A stretch of 64,000 bases of DNA, taken from contig NZ_OY787466.1 of assembly GCF_963678845.1 (NCBI RefSeq), positions 434,001 through 498,000 on the forward strand, in the 5' to 3' direction. Positions 43,165-52,839 of the stretch are shown piece after piece; position 1 is the first letter of the stretch; each line of letters begins with the position of its first letter. Both the position numbers and the translations under genes were made by a program. The stretch is from an uncultured Bacteroides sp. (GTDB lineage: Bacteria > Bacteroidota > Bacteroidia > Bacteroidales > Bacteroidaceae). The notes below the pieces were generated by a model. The model did no database searches. It was given only the letters and a program-made list of their open reading frames with translations, and had not been told where the DNA came from.

Positions 43165-44163
43165 TTACTCGCCAGTCAAAGGTTTCTTTGGTGATGAAGA
43201 TATTGGCTTTGCTATAGTTTCGCGCATTGAAGTATCTGCTTCTATGTTCTTTATTTTGCAATAATCCATGATTCCAAGATTGCCGCTTCTGAAAGCATCA
43301 GCCATAGCCTTTGGAACTTCAGCTTCAGCTTCGATTACCTTTGCACGGGCTTCCTGTGCTTTGGCTTTCATTTCCTGTTCGGAAGCAACAGCCATTGCAC
43401 GACGCTCTTCTGCTTTAGCCTGAGCGATGTTCTTATCGGCATTAGCCTGATCTATCTGAAGTTCGGCACCAATGTTCTTACCAATATCGATATCCGCTAT
43501 ATCAATGGAAAGTATTTCGAATGCAGTTCCTTGATCAAGTCCCTTGTGTAATACTACTTTGGAGATGCTATCTGGATGTTCCAGCACATCTTTATGACTG
43601 TCTGCAGAACCAATGGAAGCAACAATACCTTCGCCTACACGAGCAAGAATTGTATCTTCACCAGCTCCACCTACCAGTCTTTTAATATTGGCACGAACTG
43701 TAACACGTGCTTTAGTAACCAACTGAATACCATTCTTTGCAACGGCATAAACAGGAGGGGTATCTATTACTTTTGGATTAACCGACATTTGAACAGCCTG
43801 AAATACATCACGGCCGGCAAGGTCAATGGCTGTTGCCATCTGGAAGGATAACTCGATATTTGCTTTTGAAGCGGAAACCAGTGCGTGAACTACTTTTTCA
43901 ACATGTCCGCCTGCCAGATAATGCGCTTCTAGTTCGTCGCGTGTGATGGTACCCAGACCGGCTTTATGAGCTTCAATCATTGCGGGTACAATTACGTAAG
44001 GCGGAACATTACGGATGCGCATCAGGAACAGCTGCACCAGTGAAATGGTTACTCCCGATACCTTTGCTGAAAGCCAAAGGAAAAATGGAACGTAATGAAA
44101 GAAGAGAGCCAGAAAAATGATTCCTCCTCCAACAAGGAGCATCGTTAAAATCATTGGATCCAT
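43165..44163 (-). CDS. floA: Flotillin-like protein FloA
   Basis: 332 residues: N-terminal membrane segment (MILTMLLVGGGIIFLALFFHYVPF), then the FloA (YqfA) domain with SPFH-like repeats and an Ala/Glu-rich heptad region (KNIAQAKAEERRAMAVASEQEMKAKAQEARAKVIEAEAEVP; KAMADAFRSGNLGIMDYCKI). FloA organises functional membrane microdomains. An nfeD-like gene lies directly upstream, the standard partner in this family. Confidence 0.93.
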   Translation of the reverse strand: MDPMILTMLLVGGGIIFLALFFHYVPFFLWLSAKVSGVTISLVQLFLMRIRNVPPYVIVPAMIEAHKAGLGTITRDELEAHYLAGGHVEKVVHALVSASKANIELSFQMATAIDLAGRDVFQAVQMSVNPKVIDTPPVYAVAKNGIQLVTKARVTVRANIKRLVGGAGEDTILARVGEGIVASIGSADSHKDVLEHPDSISKVVLHKGLDQGTAFEILSIDIADIDIGKNIGAELQIDQANADKNIAQAKAEERRAMAVASEQEMKAKAQEARAKVIEAEAEVPKAMADAFRSGNLGIMDYCKIKNIEADTSMRETIAKPISSSPKKPLTGE

Positions 44164-44176
44164 AGTTTTGTGATTA

Positions 44177-44656
44177 TTAAATTGTTGTTTGTTTCTGTTT
44201 GACTACAAGAATAGCTCCATTGGCAATGCGACTTACAATGATGGGTGTCTTTTCTTCAATTAATCCATCTATTGACTTCACTTCCACATGATGACCGTTA
44301 ATGTCTGCCATACCAATGAGGGCAAGGCGGGTGGAGGCAATTCCTGTATCTCCTACTTTTACACTTTGTTCGGCTTCATTGTCTACTGTAGAATTAATAT
44401 TCTTTTTTAGAGCTATTTTATCTAGAGTTTTAGACTTCATAAAGAGTGTTAATGTGCTTATGCATGCAATGGCTGAAGTTGCTAAAGTGATAAAACCTGC
44501 AGTATTCCCTAAATTAGAAAATGCAAAGTAATTAGCATAAATAAGACAGCAAAAGGCACCAATCCCTGCAAAGCTGATGCCAGGAATGACAAATATTTCA
44601 ATCAGAAATAAAATTACTCCTGCAACAATAAGTCTTATTATAATTAGTATGTCCAT
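44177..44656 (-). CDS. NfeD-like membrane protein
   Basis: 159 residues with three or four hydrophobic stretches (LIVAGVILFLIEIFVIPGISF; GAFCCLIYANYF; LATSAIACISTLTLFM) and a C-terminal OB-like domain (VGDTGIASTRLALIGMADINGHHVEVKSIDGLIEEKTPIIVSRI). It lacks the N-terminal ClpP-like protease part, so it is the short NfeD form that acts with flotillins. It lies 13 bp before floA. Confidence 0.88.
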   Translation of the reverse strand: MDILIIIRLIVAGVILFLIEIFVIPGISFAGIGAFCCLIYANYFAFSNLGNTAGFITLATSAIACISTLTLFMKSKTLDKIALKKNINSTVDNEAEQSVKVGDTGIASTRLALIGMADINGHHVEVKSIDGLIEEKTPIIVSRIANGAILVVKQKQTTI

Positions 44657-44702
44657 TTTTCTCTTTTTGCCAAATATAAGGAATTAATATTAAATAGCAG
44701 TG

Positions 44703-46139
44703 TTATTTTCTAAGGAAATTATTTTCTTCGTTACGAATGCTGACTTCCTGTGCTTTTACTTCCTTCCCAATTTGTTCTACTCTTTTTTCCAGATCGAGAA
44801 TGCCGGGAGCAAGAGAGTTCTGCTTATCCTTACCGGATGTGCTGAATAGTTCTCTTTGTTTCTCGAGTTTCTTTGCTTGCACGTTATAATCGGAAAGGGT
44901 TTGCTGCCATTTCCTTACTAATTCAACAGCTTTTGGTGAGGTGAAATCTTCCGGTTTGGTGTATGTGATCTGATCATTGATAACAAATTCGAATTCTACT
45001 TTTTCTTTTTCTTTGGAAACGTGATTCCTAGCTGTTTCAAGTCGTTCTTTTGCTGCTTTTACATCTGCAGTTCTGCCATTCCAACTGTCTTTTAAAGAGG
45101 TGATTCTGGCCAGTGAGATAAGTTTGTTGCTTTCTGTTGAGTCGTAGTCATAGATTTGTTTAGACTCATTAGGAATGAATATGTAAATACATACTTTATC
45201 CTTGGGCTGATAACGATCAGATGCAAACCAACCAAGATTGTTATATTCGTCAATCACGTACATATAGTCATTGAATGGCGAGTTAAAAGGCATACCTACA
45301 TTGTCTGACTTCAGGTAAGTGTCTGTCTCGCTGTTGTAACGTGTAACAAAGATATCATATCCTCCCATTGATCCTTCTCCCTTGGATGAATAGTAAAGGG
45401 TGATTCCATCTGACATAACAAATGGATAATTAGCGTCTTCACCTGAATTGATTGATTTGGGAAGCTGAGTAGCTTCACTCCATTGACTCAGTAATTTGGT
45501 TTTGGTATAGATGTTTAAATGATTGTTCTTTCCTTTATCTCCATAATAAAGTTTACTCTCCAGTTCCGTTTGATAAACCACGGCTTCATTATTTCCTTCT
45601 GTTTTAAAGAATTTATTGTAGGTAAATAAATTCCCGGATTCTTCACTTATCTTATATGCATTTAAGAAGTTGGCTTTATCAACCACCACACTGTCTATAA
45701 CCACCACCTTTTCTACTCCTTTAATCATCTGCGAGCTTAAACTGAGTTGTTTAAGTGCGTTGTCATATTTCTCCGTTGGAACTTTATTTTTAGCCAGCAT
45801 TGCGAGATAGATATTATAATTTGCCTGGGCTTCTTCAAAGCGGTATTGTTCGCTGTAAAGTTGGCCTAAGTAACGGAATGATTCCTGTATTTTTTTATTG
45901 GCACCAATGATTAAATACTTTTCGGCTAAGTCTTTTTCTCCGGTTTCATAGCAACACGCGCCGTACCAGAAACTATAATTAGGGTTCCCGGGAGTGCTTT
46001 TTGCATATTTCTGAAAAACGGGTTTGGCTTGTTCGTATTGACCACTTTTGAATAGTTCTTTAGCCTCTTCCAAAGTTTGAGCTGAAAGGGTAAATGCAGA
46101 AAGGCAAAGAAGAATAAAGATTACATGTTTTTTTCTCAT
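44703..46139 (-). CDS. TPR and PD40-type periplasmic protein
   Basis: 478 residues with a signal peptide (LLCLSAFTLSAQ). TPR helices at ~20-120 (AKELFKSGQYEQAKPVFQKYA; RFEEAQANYNIYLAML), then a WD40/PD40 beta-propeller (YPFVMSDGITLYYSSKGEGSMGGYDIFVTRYNS; NNLGWFASDR) and a charged coiled C-terminus. In Bacteroidetes this layout usually precedes an OmpA domain; none is present here. It may organise envelope proteins. It is 46 bp upstream of nfeD. Confidence 0.8.
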   Translation of the reverse strand: MRKKHVIFILLCLSAFTLSAQTLEEAKELFKSGQYEQAKPVFQKYAKSTPGNPNYSFWYGACCYETGEKDLAEKYLIIGANKKIQESFRYLGQLYSEQYRFEEAQANYNIYLAMLAKNKVPTEKYDNALKQLSLSSQMIKGVEKVVVIDSVVVDKANFLNAYKISEESGNLFTYNKFFKTEGNNEAVVYQTELESKLYYGDKGKNNHLNIYTKTKLLSQWSEATQLPKSINSGEDANYPFVMSDGITLYYSSKGEGSMGGYDIFVTRYNSETDTYLKSDNVGMPFNSPFNDYMYVIDEYNNLGWFASDRYQPKDKVCIYIFIPNESKQIYDYDSTESNKLISLARITSLKDSWNGRTADVKAAKERLETARNHVSKEKEKVEFEFVINDQITYTKPEDFTSPKAVELVRKWQQTLSDYNVQAKKLEKQRELFSTSGKDKQNSLAPGILDLEKRVEQIGKEVKAQEVSIRNEENNFLRK

Positions 46140-46164
46140 GTTACGTTTATTTGATTACGAAGTT

Positions 46165-46172
46165 CAAAAATA
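46165..46172 (-). promoter_or_regulatory. -7 box of TPR/PD40 gene
   Basis: CAAAAATA (46165-46172) reads TATTTTTG leftward, 26 bp before the start at 46139. Confidence 0.45.
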
Positions 46173-46292
46173 CGAAGTTTTTAGTTATTATACGAATTAA
46201 GGTTATCCTATTATGTTAATTCTTCTTTAAAACATTTTTTAGTGTGCCTTTTCAGCTTCTTTTCATGTAATTTTGTGCCCAATTTTAAAAGT

Positions 46293-47039
46293 ATGGCACA
46301 GTTTACGGAAGAAGAAAAGATATATAGGCGTGTAGAGGCGCGGTTTAGTAAGGGAGTGGTGAAATATAGACTGATAGAGGAAGGAGACAAGATTCTTGTT
46401 GGCCTTTCCGGTGGAAAAGATTCACTTGCTTTGCTGGAACTACTTGGACGGCGTTCAAAGATATTAAAGCCACGATTCTCTGTGGTGGCAGTTTATATTG
46501 GTATGACTAATATTCCTTATCAGTCTGATTTGGAATACCTGAAAAGCTATTCGGAATCTTTCGGGATTCCTTTTGTTTATAGCGAAACCTCTTTCGATGA
46601 ATCAACTGATACACGCAAATCTCGTTGCTTTCTGTGCTCATGGAACAGAAGGAAAGCCCTTTTTACTGTGGCTAAGGAACAAGGTTGTAATAAAATAGCG
46701 CTAGGTCACCACATGGACGATATTCTGGAAACACTGCTGATGAATCAGGTTTTTCAAGGTGCGTTCAGCACTATGCCACCTAAACTTGTGATGCGTAAGT
46801 TTGATATGACGGTAATCCGTCCCATGTGTCTGATTCCTGAAGCGGATCTTATTGCACTGGCGGAGGTACGCAATTTCAAGAAGCAGAAAAAGAATTGTCC
46901 GTTTGAAACACAATCTCACCGTTCCGAGATGAAAAAGGTTCTCCGTTTGTTTGAAGAGATGAATCCGGAGGCTCGCTACAGTCTTTGGGGAAGCATGAAC
47001 AACATTCAGAGTGAGCTGTTGCCGGATGAGAAGATTTAA
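46293..47039 (+). CDS. TtcA-like tRNA 2-thiolation PP-loop ATPase
   Basis: 248 residues from MAQFTEEEKIYRR (the open frame begins 17 codons earlier). PP-loop motif GLSGGKDS near 42-49, then CFLCSWNRRKALF (CxxC) and KKNCPFETQSHR with the third Cys that holds the Fe-S cluster in TtcA. It would thiolate cytidine 32 of tRNAs. A DUF486 gene follows 26 bp downstream. Confidence 0.87.
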   Translation: MAQFTEEEKIYRRVEARFSKGVVKYRLIEEGDKILVGLSGGKDSLALLELLGRRSKILKPRFSVVAVYIGMTNIPYQSDLEYLKSYSESFGIPFVYSETSFDESTDTRKSRCFLCSWNRRKALFTVAKEQGCNKIALGHHMDDILETLLMNQVFQGAFSTMPPKLVMRKFDMTVIRPMCLIPEADLIALAEVRNFKKQKKNCPFETQSHRSEMKKVLRLFEEMNPEARYSLWGSMNNIQSELLPDEKI

Positions 47040-47065
47040 TATGTAAGGTTTTATAATTATACGTT

Positions 47066-47434
47066 ATGCAAGGAATTTATTCTATTTTACTTTTAATTGT
47101 ATCGAATGTTTTTATGACATTTGCTTGGTATGGCCATTTAAAATTGCAGGAAGATAAGGTCATTAGTAATTGGCCTTTATATGGTGTAGTATTGTTTTCA
47201 TGGAGTATTGCTTTGGCTGAATATATGTGTCAGGTTCCGGCTAATCGTCTGGGTTTTGTAGGAAATGGCGGTCCTTTTACCTTGATGCAGTTAAAGGTTA
47301 TTCAGGAGGTGATTACTCTGGTTATTTTTACGGCGTTTTCTACAATGCTGTTTAATGGTGAAACATTGCATTGGAATCATTTAGCGGCAGGAGCTTGTTT
47401 AGTAATGGCGGTTTATTTTGTTTTTATGAAGTAA
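47066..47434 (+). CDS. DUF486/DMT-family small membrane protein
   Basis: 122 residues, four hydrophobic helices (IYSILLLIVSNVFMTFAWYGHL; LYGVVLFSWSIALAEYM; VIQEVITLVIFTAF; GACLVMAVYFVFM). It matches the DUF486 family, short relatives of drug/metabolite transporters. Substrate unknown. It is followed by two stacked hairpins, the second a clear terminator. Confidence 0.85.
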   Translation: MQGIYSILLLIVSNVFMTFAWYGHLKLQEDKVISNWPLYGVVLFSWSIALAEYMCQVPANRLGFVGNGGPFTLMQLKVIQEVITLVIFTAFSTMLFNGETLHWNHLAAGACLVMAVYFVFMK

Positions 47435-47476
47435 TGTGATCTCATAAACCAATAGTTCGCATATTATTCATCAATA

Positions 47477-47548
47477 CTTTAAAGAAATACAGGACTGGTT
47501 TCTTTAAAGTATAACCGGATGTTGCTCAACATCCGGTTATGTTTTTTT
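47477..47548 (+). terminator. Two stacked hairpins, second a terminator
   Basis: ACTTTAAAGAAA pairs with TTTCTTTAAAGT (about 47477-47510). Directly after it, ATAACCGGATGTTG and CAACATCCGGTTAT (47511-47540) form a strong stem, followed by GTTTTTTT. Confidence 0.88.
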
Positions 47549-47689
47549 ATAGGTCTAAAAAGTTTCGCTCGCATAAGGCATATAGAAACAGAAACAGAAA
47601 ACAAAAAAATAGCATAGTTCCCCGCGCACTTAAATTAGAGCTTATCATTATAAATATTTGTGGGCATCAATCCTTTTAAATTTTTAATA

Positions 47690-47721
47690 AAAGAGGCCGG
47701 ACTTTAAAGCCCAGCCTCTTT
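47690..47721 (-). terminator. Terminator of the Nfn-like fusion gene
   Basis: AAAGAGGC (47690-47697) and GCCTCTTT (47714-47721); on the minus strand it is followed by TTATTAAAAATTT. Confidence 0.75.
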
Positions 47722-47744
47722 GAATTTATAGAATAAATTATTTT

Positions 47745-50048
47745 TTATGCAATTGATTTGCTTCTTAGTTCCTTATCCATAGCTGCCGCCGCCTTACGTC
47801 CGTCGCCCATAGCAAGAATTACTGTTGCACCACCTCTTACAATATCGCCTCCGGCATAGATGGTAGGGATAGAAGACTGCATGTTTTCGTTAACATTAAT
47901 AGTTCCTTTCCTTCCTACTTCCAGACCTTTGATGGAGCTAGGAACAATGGGGTTAGGAGATACACCTACGCTGACAATAGCAAGGTCTATATCAATTGTT
48001 TCAGTAGCACCTGGTATGGCAATCGGGCTGCGACGTCCGGATGCATCAGGTTCACCAAGTTCCATCTTTTGCAAAATAACCTGTTTTACAAATCCGCGTT
48101 CATCAGCAATGTATTCAATCGGATTATGCAAAGTAAGAAACTCGATGCCTTCTTCTTTGGCATGCTTCACTTCTTCAAGACGTGCAGGCATTTCTTCTTC
48201 AGAACGACGGTAAATGATCATGGCGCGTTCTGCTCCCAAACGTTTGGCAGTACGAACTGAGTCCATGGCTGTGTTTCCACCACCGATAACTGCTACATTC
48301 TTTCCAAATGCAACAGGGGTATCTGATTCCGGGTTGGCTGCATCCATCAAGTTTACGCGAGTAAGATATTCATTGGATGAAAGGATGTTGAGTGAGTTTT
48401 CTCCCGGAATATTCATGAAGTTAGGAAGACCTGCGCCGGAAGCAACATAGAATGCTTTAAATCCTTCTTTCTCTAACTGCTCTACGGATATCGTTTTTCC
48501 AACGATACAGTCTTTTACGAAAGTAACACCCATCTTTTCCAGGTTGTTGATTTCTACATCGACAATATTGTTTGGCAAACGGAATTCAGGAATACCATAC
48601 TTAAGTACTCCACCGATTTCGTGTAATGCTTCAAAAACAGTTACGTCATATCCGTATTTCGCCATATCACCGGCAAAAGAAAGTCCGGAAGGTCCTGACC
48701 CAATTACAGCTACTTTGATTCCGTTGCTTTCGTCAAGATCCGGAACGGAAATTTGTCCGCTTTCTCTTTCATAATCGGCAGCAAAGCGTTCAAGGTGTCC
48801 GATAGCAACAGCTTCTTTGCCCATTTTCTGTACATAGAAACATTGCGATTCGCATTGCTTTTCCTGAGGACAAACGCGACCACATACAGCAGGAAGTGCG
48901 CTTGTTTCTTTCAATGTTTTGGCTGCTTCGAGAACTTCACCGCGTTCGATGTTCTTAACGAACTTAGGGATATTGATTTCCACCGGGCAACCTGTCATAC
49001 AGGTGGGGTGAGCACAGTCCAGACAGCGTTTTGCTTCCTGCATTGCTTGTTCCAGAGTTAATCCCTGGTTTACCTCTTCACGGTTATGTGAACGATATTC
49101 CGCATCGAGTTCATTCATGTGAACGCGTGGAATATCAGTACGTTCTTTTGCTTTCATGCTTTTACGCAATTCTTCGCGCCAAGGAGCGGTGCGATCTTCT
49201 GCATGCTGGCTTTTGCTGATTTCACATTTCGGTGAACCAAGCTTTTTGATTTCTTCTTTTTCAGCTTCCTTGAAAGCTCCCATACGTTTGATCATGCCGT
49301 CGAAGTCCACTTGGTGAGCATCAAACTCAGGACCATCAATACAAACAAATTTGGTTTTACCGCCTACAGTAACACGACATGCTCCACACATTCCTGTTCC
49401 GTCAACCATAATAGTGTTCAGGGAAGCTTCTGTTGGAATCTCATATTTTTTAGTTAATAAAGAAACGAATTTCATCATCACTGCCGGTCCGATAGTGAAA
49501 CACTTGTTCACTTTCTCACGAAGAATAACTTCTTCCACGCCGTTTGTTACCAATCCTTTCTTGCCATAAGAACCATCGTCAGTCATGATGATAACTTCAT
49601 CTGAACTTTCGCGTATTTCCTTTTCCAGAATGATGAGTTCCTTTGTTCGTCCGGCCAGAACGGTAATAACCTTGTTTCCTGCAGCTTTCAGTGACTGAAC
49701 GATAGGAAGCAGCGGAGCGATACCTACACCACCTCCGGCGCAAATTACAGTCCCGAAGTTCTCAATGTGGGTTGCTTGTCCCAACGGACCTACCACGTCA
49801 GTAATATATTCACCTTCTTCAAGGTTGCATAGTTTAGTAGAAGAAAGTCCTACTTCCTGGACTACAAGGGTGATTGTTCCTTTTTTAAGATCGGCACCTG
49901 CAATGGTTAGTGGCATACGTTCACCTTTTTCTCCCACACGGACAATGACGAAATGTCCGGCTTTACGGGAACGGGCAATCATTGGAGCCTCAATTTCCAG
50001 TTTAAAAACTTTCTCTGAGAAATGTTCTTTATTAATTATTTTATTCAT
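47745..50048 (-). CDS. NfnA-NfnB-type fused NAD(P) oxidoreductase
   Basis: 767 residues: residues ~1-275 are the ferredoxin-reductase-like/dihydroorotate dehydrogenase B electron-transfer subunit with FAD/NAD folds and the cluster site DGTGMCGACRVTVGGKTKFVC; residues ~290-767 are the small-subunit glutamate-synthase-like module with Fe-S binding CLDCAHPTCMTGCPV and CGRVCPQEKQCESQC, then two dinucleotide folds (VIGSGPSGLSFAGDMA; VIGGGNTAMDSVRTA). This is the fused NADH-dependent ferredoxin:NADP oxidoreductase (Nfn) type known from Bacteroides. It likely bifurcates electrons between NADPH, NAD and ferredoxin. Confidence 0.9.
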   Translation of the reverse strand: MNKIINKEHFSEKVFKLEIEAPMIARSRKAGHFVIVRVGEKGERMPLTIAGADLKKGTITLVVQEVGLSSTKLCNLEEGEYITDVVGPLGQATHIENFGTVICAGGGVGIAPLLPIVQSLKAAGNKVITVLAGRTKELIILEKEIRESSDEVIIMTDDGSYGKKGLVTNGVEEVILREKVNKCFTIGPAVMMKFVSLLTKKYEIPTEASLNTIMVDGTGMCGACRVTVGGKTKFVCIDGPEFDAHQVDFDGMIKRMGAFKEAEKEEIKKLGSPKCEISKSQHAEDRTAPWREELRKSMKAKERTDIPRVHMNELDAEYRSHNREEVNQGLTLEQAMQEAKRCLDCAHPTCMTGCPVEINIPKFVKNIERGEVLEAAKTLKETSALPAVCGRVCPQEKQCESQCFYVQKMGKEAVAIGHLERFAADYERESGQISVPDLDESNGIKVAVIGSGPSGLSFAGDMAKYGYDVTVFEALHEIGGVLKYGIPEFRLPNNIVDVEINNLEKMGVTFVKDCIVGKTISVEQLEKEGFKAFYVASGAGLPNFMNIPGENSLNILSSNEYLTRVNLMDAANPESDTPVAFGKNVAVIGGGNTAMDSVRTAKRLGAERAMIIYRRSEEEMPARLEEVKHAKEEGIEFLTLHNPIEYIADERGFVKQVILQKMELGEPDASGRRSPIAIPGATETIDIDLAIVSVGVSPNPIVPSSIKGLEVGRKGTINVNENMQSSIPTIYAGGDIVRGGATVILAMGDGRKAAAAMDKELRSKSIA

Positions 50049-50104
50049 AAAAGTAGAAATGTGATATTTATATTAGATTTATAATTTCAGAATGTCACTA
50101 TTGG

Positions 50105-50135
50105 CAAAGATAATCTTATTGTTTTTCATATCAAA
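50105..50135 (-). promoter_or_regulatory. Promoter of the Nfn-like gene
   Basis: CAAAGATA (50105-50112, TATCTTTG leftward) with CAAA at 50132-50135 as -33 and a 19-bp spacer is a close match to the Bacteroides promoter. The leader is about 50 nt. Confidence 0.7.
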
Positions 50136-50150
50136 ACGATAGAAGTAAAA

Positions 50151-50197
50151 AACAAGAGCGTTTCACTACACTTAACATAGTAAAACGCTCTTGTTTT
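50151..50197. terminator. Terminator after serS
   Basis: AACAAGAGCGTTT (50151-50163) pairs with AAAACGCTCTTGTT (50182-50195); T-runs follow in both directions. It ends serS transcripts just before the Nfn promoter. Confidence 0.85.
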
Positions 50198-50227
50198 TTG
50201 CTTATGGAAATCCCTTTCGGGAGTAAC

Positions 50228-51502
50228 TTAGTCTATTATATCGAACCCAGTGTAAGGAACCAATGCCTTTGGTATACGAATGCCTTCAGGAGTTTGGTTG
50301 TTTTCAAGTAATGCGGCAACGATACGTGGTAAAGCCAATGCGCTACCATTTAGTGTGTGGCAAAGCTCAGTCTTTTTATCTCCTGTACGATAGCGACATT
50401 TCAAGCGGTTGGCCTGGTAAGATTCAAAGTTGGATACAGAACTAACCTCTAACCAGCGTTCTTGTGCTGCTGAGAATACTTCAAAGTCGAATGTAATGGC
50501 TGAAGTAAAGCTCATGTCTCCTCCACAAAGGCGAAGGATGCGGTAAGGTAGTTCCAACTTTGTAACCAATCCTTCTACATGTGCAATCATCTCTTTAAGT
50601 GAATCATAAGAATGCTCTGGTTTGTCAATTCGGACAATTTCTACTTTGTCGAACTGGTGTAGGCGGTTTAATCCACGTACATCTTTGCCATAAGAACCGG
50701 CTTCACGGCGGAAGCAAGCAGAATATGCGCAATTCTTAACCGGAAGCTCATTGTCTGTAAGGATTACATCTCTGTATATGTTTGTTACAGGAACTTCTGC
50801 TGTAGGAATTAAATATAAATCATCTTGATTATCATGATACATTTGTCCTTCTTTGTCGGGCAGCTGACCTGTTCCGTATCCGGAAGCAGCATTTACCATG
50901 TAAGGAGGTTGAACTTCCAGATAACCCGATTCGCGAGCTTGGTCAAGGAAGAAGTTTATCAATGCTCTTTGAAGGCGGGCTCCTTTTCCTTTATATACAG
51001 GGAAGCCGGCACCAGTGATTTTTACTCCAAGTTCAAAGTCGATCAAATCGTATTTCTTGCAAAGATCCCAGTGAGGAAGAGCATCTGCAGGAAGGTTGGG
51101 GTTTACACCGCCCATCTTTTCTACTTTATTATCATCAGCACCATATCCTTCAGGAACAGAAGAGTGGGGAAGATTAGGAATTGTGCAAAGAAGAGTCTGA
51201 AGATCAGTAGAAGCATTGTTCATTGCTGTTTCCAAAGCTTTGTTTCCCTCTTTGATCTCGCTTACTTTGGCGCGTGCCGATTCCGCTTCTTCTTTATTCC
51301 CGTCCTTCATCAGTTTCCCGATGGATTTTGAGAGAGCGTTAACTTCGGCAAGATTCTTGTCCAGTTCATTTTGTGCGGTACGTCTTTTCTTGTCTAACTC
51401 CAGCACTTTGTCAATGGCTTCCTGAGCGCCTTTAAAGTGTTTCTTTTCCAGACCACAAAGAACTTCGTCGGTCTTTTCTGTAATAACTTTAAGTGTAAGC
51501 AT
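50228..51502 (-). CDS. serS: Seryl-tRNA synthetase
   Basis: 424 residues, family length. N-terminal coiled-coil arm (~30-100, KKRRTAQNELDKNLAEVNALSKSIG), then class II catalytic core with motif 2 (CFRREAGSYGKDVRGLNRLHQFDKVEIV) and motif 3 (TLNGSALALPRIVAALLENNQ). It charges tRNA-Ser in the cytoplasm. A -7 box (TATCTTTG leftward, CAAAGATA 51542-51549) lies upstream. Confidence 0.97.
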   Translation of the reverse strand: MLTLKVITEKTDEVLCGLEKKHFKGAQEAIDKVLELDKKRRTAQNELDKNLAEVNALSKSIGKLMKDGNKEEAESARAKVSEIKEGNKALETAMNNASTDLQTLLCTIPNLPHSSVPEGYGADDNKVEKMGGVNPNLPADALPHWDLCKKYDLIDFELGVKITGAGFPVYKGKGARLQRALINFFLDQARESGYLEVQPPYMVNAASGYGTGQLPDKEGQMYHDNQDDLYLIPTAEVPVTNIYRDVILTDNELPVKNCAYSACFRREAGSYGKDVRGLNRLHQFDKVEIVRIDKPEHSYDSLKEMIAHVEGLVTKLELPYRILRLCGGDMSFTSAITFDFEVFSAAQERWLEVSSVSNFESYQANRLKCRYRTGDKKTELCHTLNGSALALPRIVAALLENNQTPEGIRIPKALVPYTGFDIID

Positions 51503-51605
51503 ATCTTATACTGTTTTTATTGTTTTTTTTGTTAAGAGCCACAAAGATAAATAAAAATCAGATAAGATGTTATTCATAACCTTTCTAATCCTTTAAATAA
51601 TAAAA

Positions 51606-51643
51606 AAAGTTCCCGCAACTAAAGTATAGTTACGGGAACTTTG
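51606..51643 (-). terminator. Terminator of the rplU-rpmA operon
   Basis: AAAGTTCCCG (51606-51615) pairs with CGGGAACTTT; the longer stem has one mismatch. The minus strand continues with a run of T. Confidence 0.85.
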
Positions 51644-51668
51644 TATTGTATAAAACAAATTTCTTTGC

Positions 51669-51938
51669 TTATGCTTCTTTTTGTTCAGCTGGGATGATAG
51701 ATACGTATGAACGATCTTCTCTTCCTTTTTTGAATGTTACGATACCATCAACCAAAGCATAAAGAGTGTGGTCTTTACCCATACCCATGTTCAAACCTGG
51801 ATGATGCTCTGTTCCTCTTTGACGAATGATAATGTTACCGGCTTTACAGATTTGTCCACCGAATATCTTTACGCCTAATCTTTTGCTATGTGATTCGCGG
51901 CCGTTCTTAGAACTACCGACACCTTTTTTGTGTGCCAT
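51669..51938 (-). CDS. rpmA: 50S ribosomal protein L27
   Basis: 89 residues: MAHKKGVGSSKNGRESHSKR, then LGVKIFGGQICKAGNIIIRQRGT and HPGLNMGMGKDHTLYALVDG, diagnostic of L27. There is no N-terminal cleavage extension. It sits near the peptidyl transferase centre of the large subunit. It is cotranscribed with rplU, 22 bp upstream. Confidence 0.98.
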   Translation of the reverse strand: MAHKKGVGSSKNGRESHSKRLGVKIFGGQICKAGNIIIRQRGTEHHPGLNMGMGKDHTLYALVDGIVTFKKGREDRSYVSIIPAEQKEA

Positions 51939-51960
51939 TTCTTCTTAAAATTTAATTTGA

Positions 51961-52278
51961 TTAAGCTACTACTTCCTTAATGTTTAACTCTGTAAATTGT
52001 TGACGGTGACCGTTACGCTTTCTGTAACCTTTTCTTCTTTTCTTGTGGAATACGATTACTTTATCTCCTTTTACAAGGTGAGAAATTACTTCGCATACTA
52101 CCTTTGCACCTTCTACTGTTGGGGCTCCTACAGTTACTGCACCATCTTTGTCTACTAACAATACTTTGTCAAATTCGACAGTCGCTCCGTTTTCAGCGTC
52201 TTGCATGTGGTGAACATACATTCTTTTTCCAGCTTCAGCTTTGAACTGTTGGCCGTTGATCTCTACAATTACGTACAT
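51961..52278 (-). CDS. rplU: 50S ribosomal protein L21
   Basis: 105 residues beginning MYVIVEINGQQFKAEAGKRMYV and ending in the basic KKRRKGYRKRNGHRQQFTELNI, typical of L21. It is the first gene of the rplU-rpmA pair, with a promoter and an ~85-nt leader upstream. Confidence 0.98.
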   Translation of the reverse strand: MYVIVEINGQQFKAEAGKRMYVHHMQDAENGATVEFDKVLLVDKDGAVTVGAPTVEGAKVVCEVISHLVKGDKVIVFHKKRRKGYRKRNGHRQQFTELNIKEVVA

Positions 52279-52370
52279 CTGTTATATTTTGTTATACAGG
52301 TTCTCTCCGGAAGGTGGATCTTAATTCACTTAACACCACTTATTTACCTTAACGCGGAATAATCAGGGCA

Positions 52371-52402
52371 CAAAATTACTTATTCTATTTTAAATGAACA
52401 AG
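52371..52402 (-). promoter_or_regulatory. Promoter of rplU-rpmA
   Basis: CAAAATTA (52371-52378; TAATTTTG leftward) and CAAG at 52399-52402 (CTTG) with a 20-bp spacer. The leader contains a small TCCGGA-centred element that could be regulatory. Confidence 0.55.
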
Positions 52403-52839
52403 CATTTTTAGGAATTTTATTCTGTTTATTATGAGGGTATTTACTTTTTTTGAAAAAATGTATTGTACTTGTGAGCGGAACAAACCTCCTTTTCTGAAAA
52501 TATTCCTTGAATAAATAAAAAAACAGCCCGATAAACCCGATAAGATAACTTGTTAGATTTTCAAGTATAAAAGTGAGTTTTCATACTTTTGTATTACATA
52601 AAAACAGTGCATTTATATGATTTTAACTGTCTAATATATTGTGAAACAGGAATTAAACACTTTTTAACTCGACTTTCCTGTTTTGAGGAGCAACTTATAA
52701 GGTTGTTTTCTGACAAGACGTTTTACTTTTTGAGATAATGCATTGATTATAAGCCGCGTAAAAATTATTTTCACCCCCTATAATAACAAAAAATAGGAGG
52801 TGTTTTTCCGCGCTCTCAATTTTCTTATTTGGGCGATTG
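52403..52839. other. Long intergenic region between rplU and the TraB gene
   Basis: About 440 bp without an open frame of note. It is AT-rich with scattered T-runs. No tRNA, clear hairpin or repeat was recognised. Confidence 0.35.

Noticed and set aside
48753..49061. Rightward ORF of 102 residues over the Nfn-like gene
   Set aside because: Antisense to the Fe-S binding region; no conserved motifs.
52403..52839. tRNA or small RNA in the gap upstream of rplU
   Set aside because: No cloverleaf, CCA end or strong hairpin could be found by eye.
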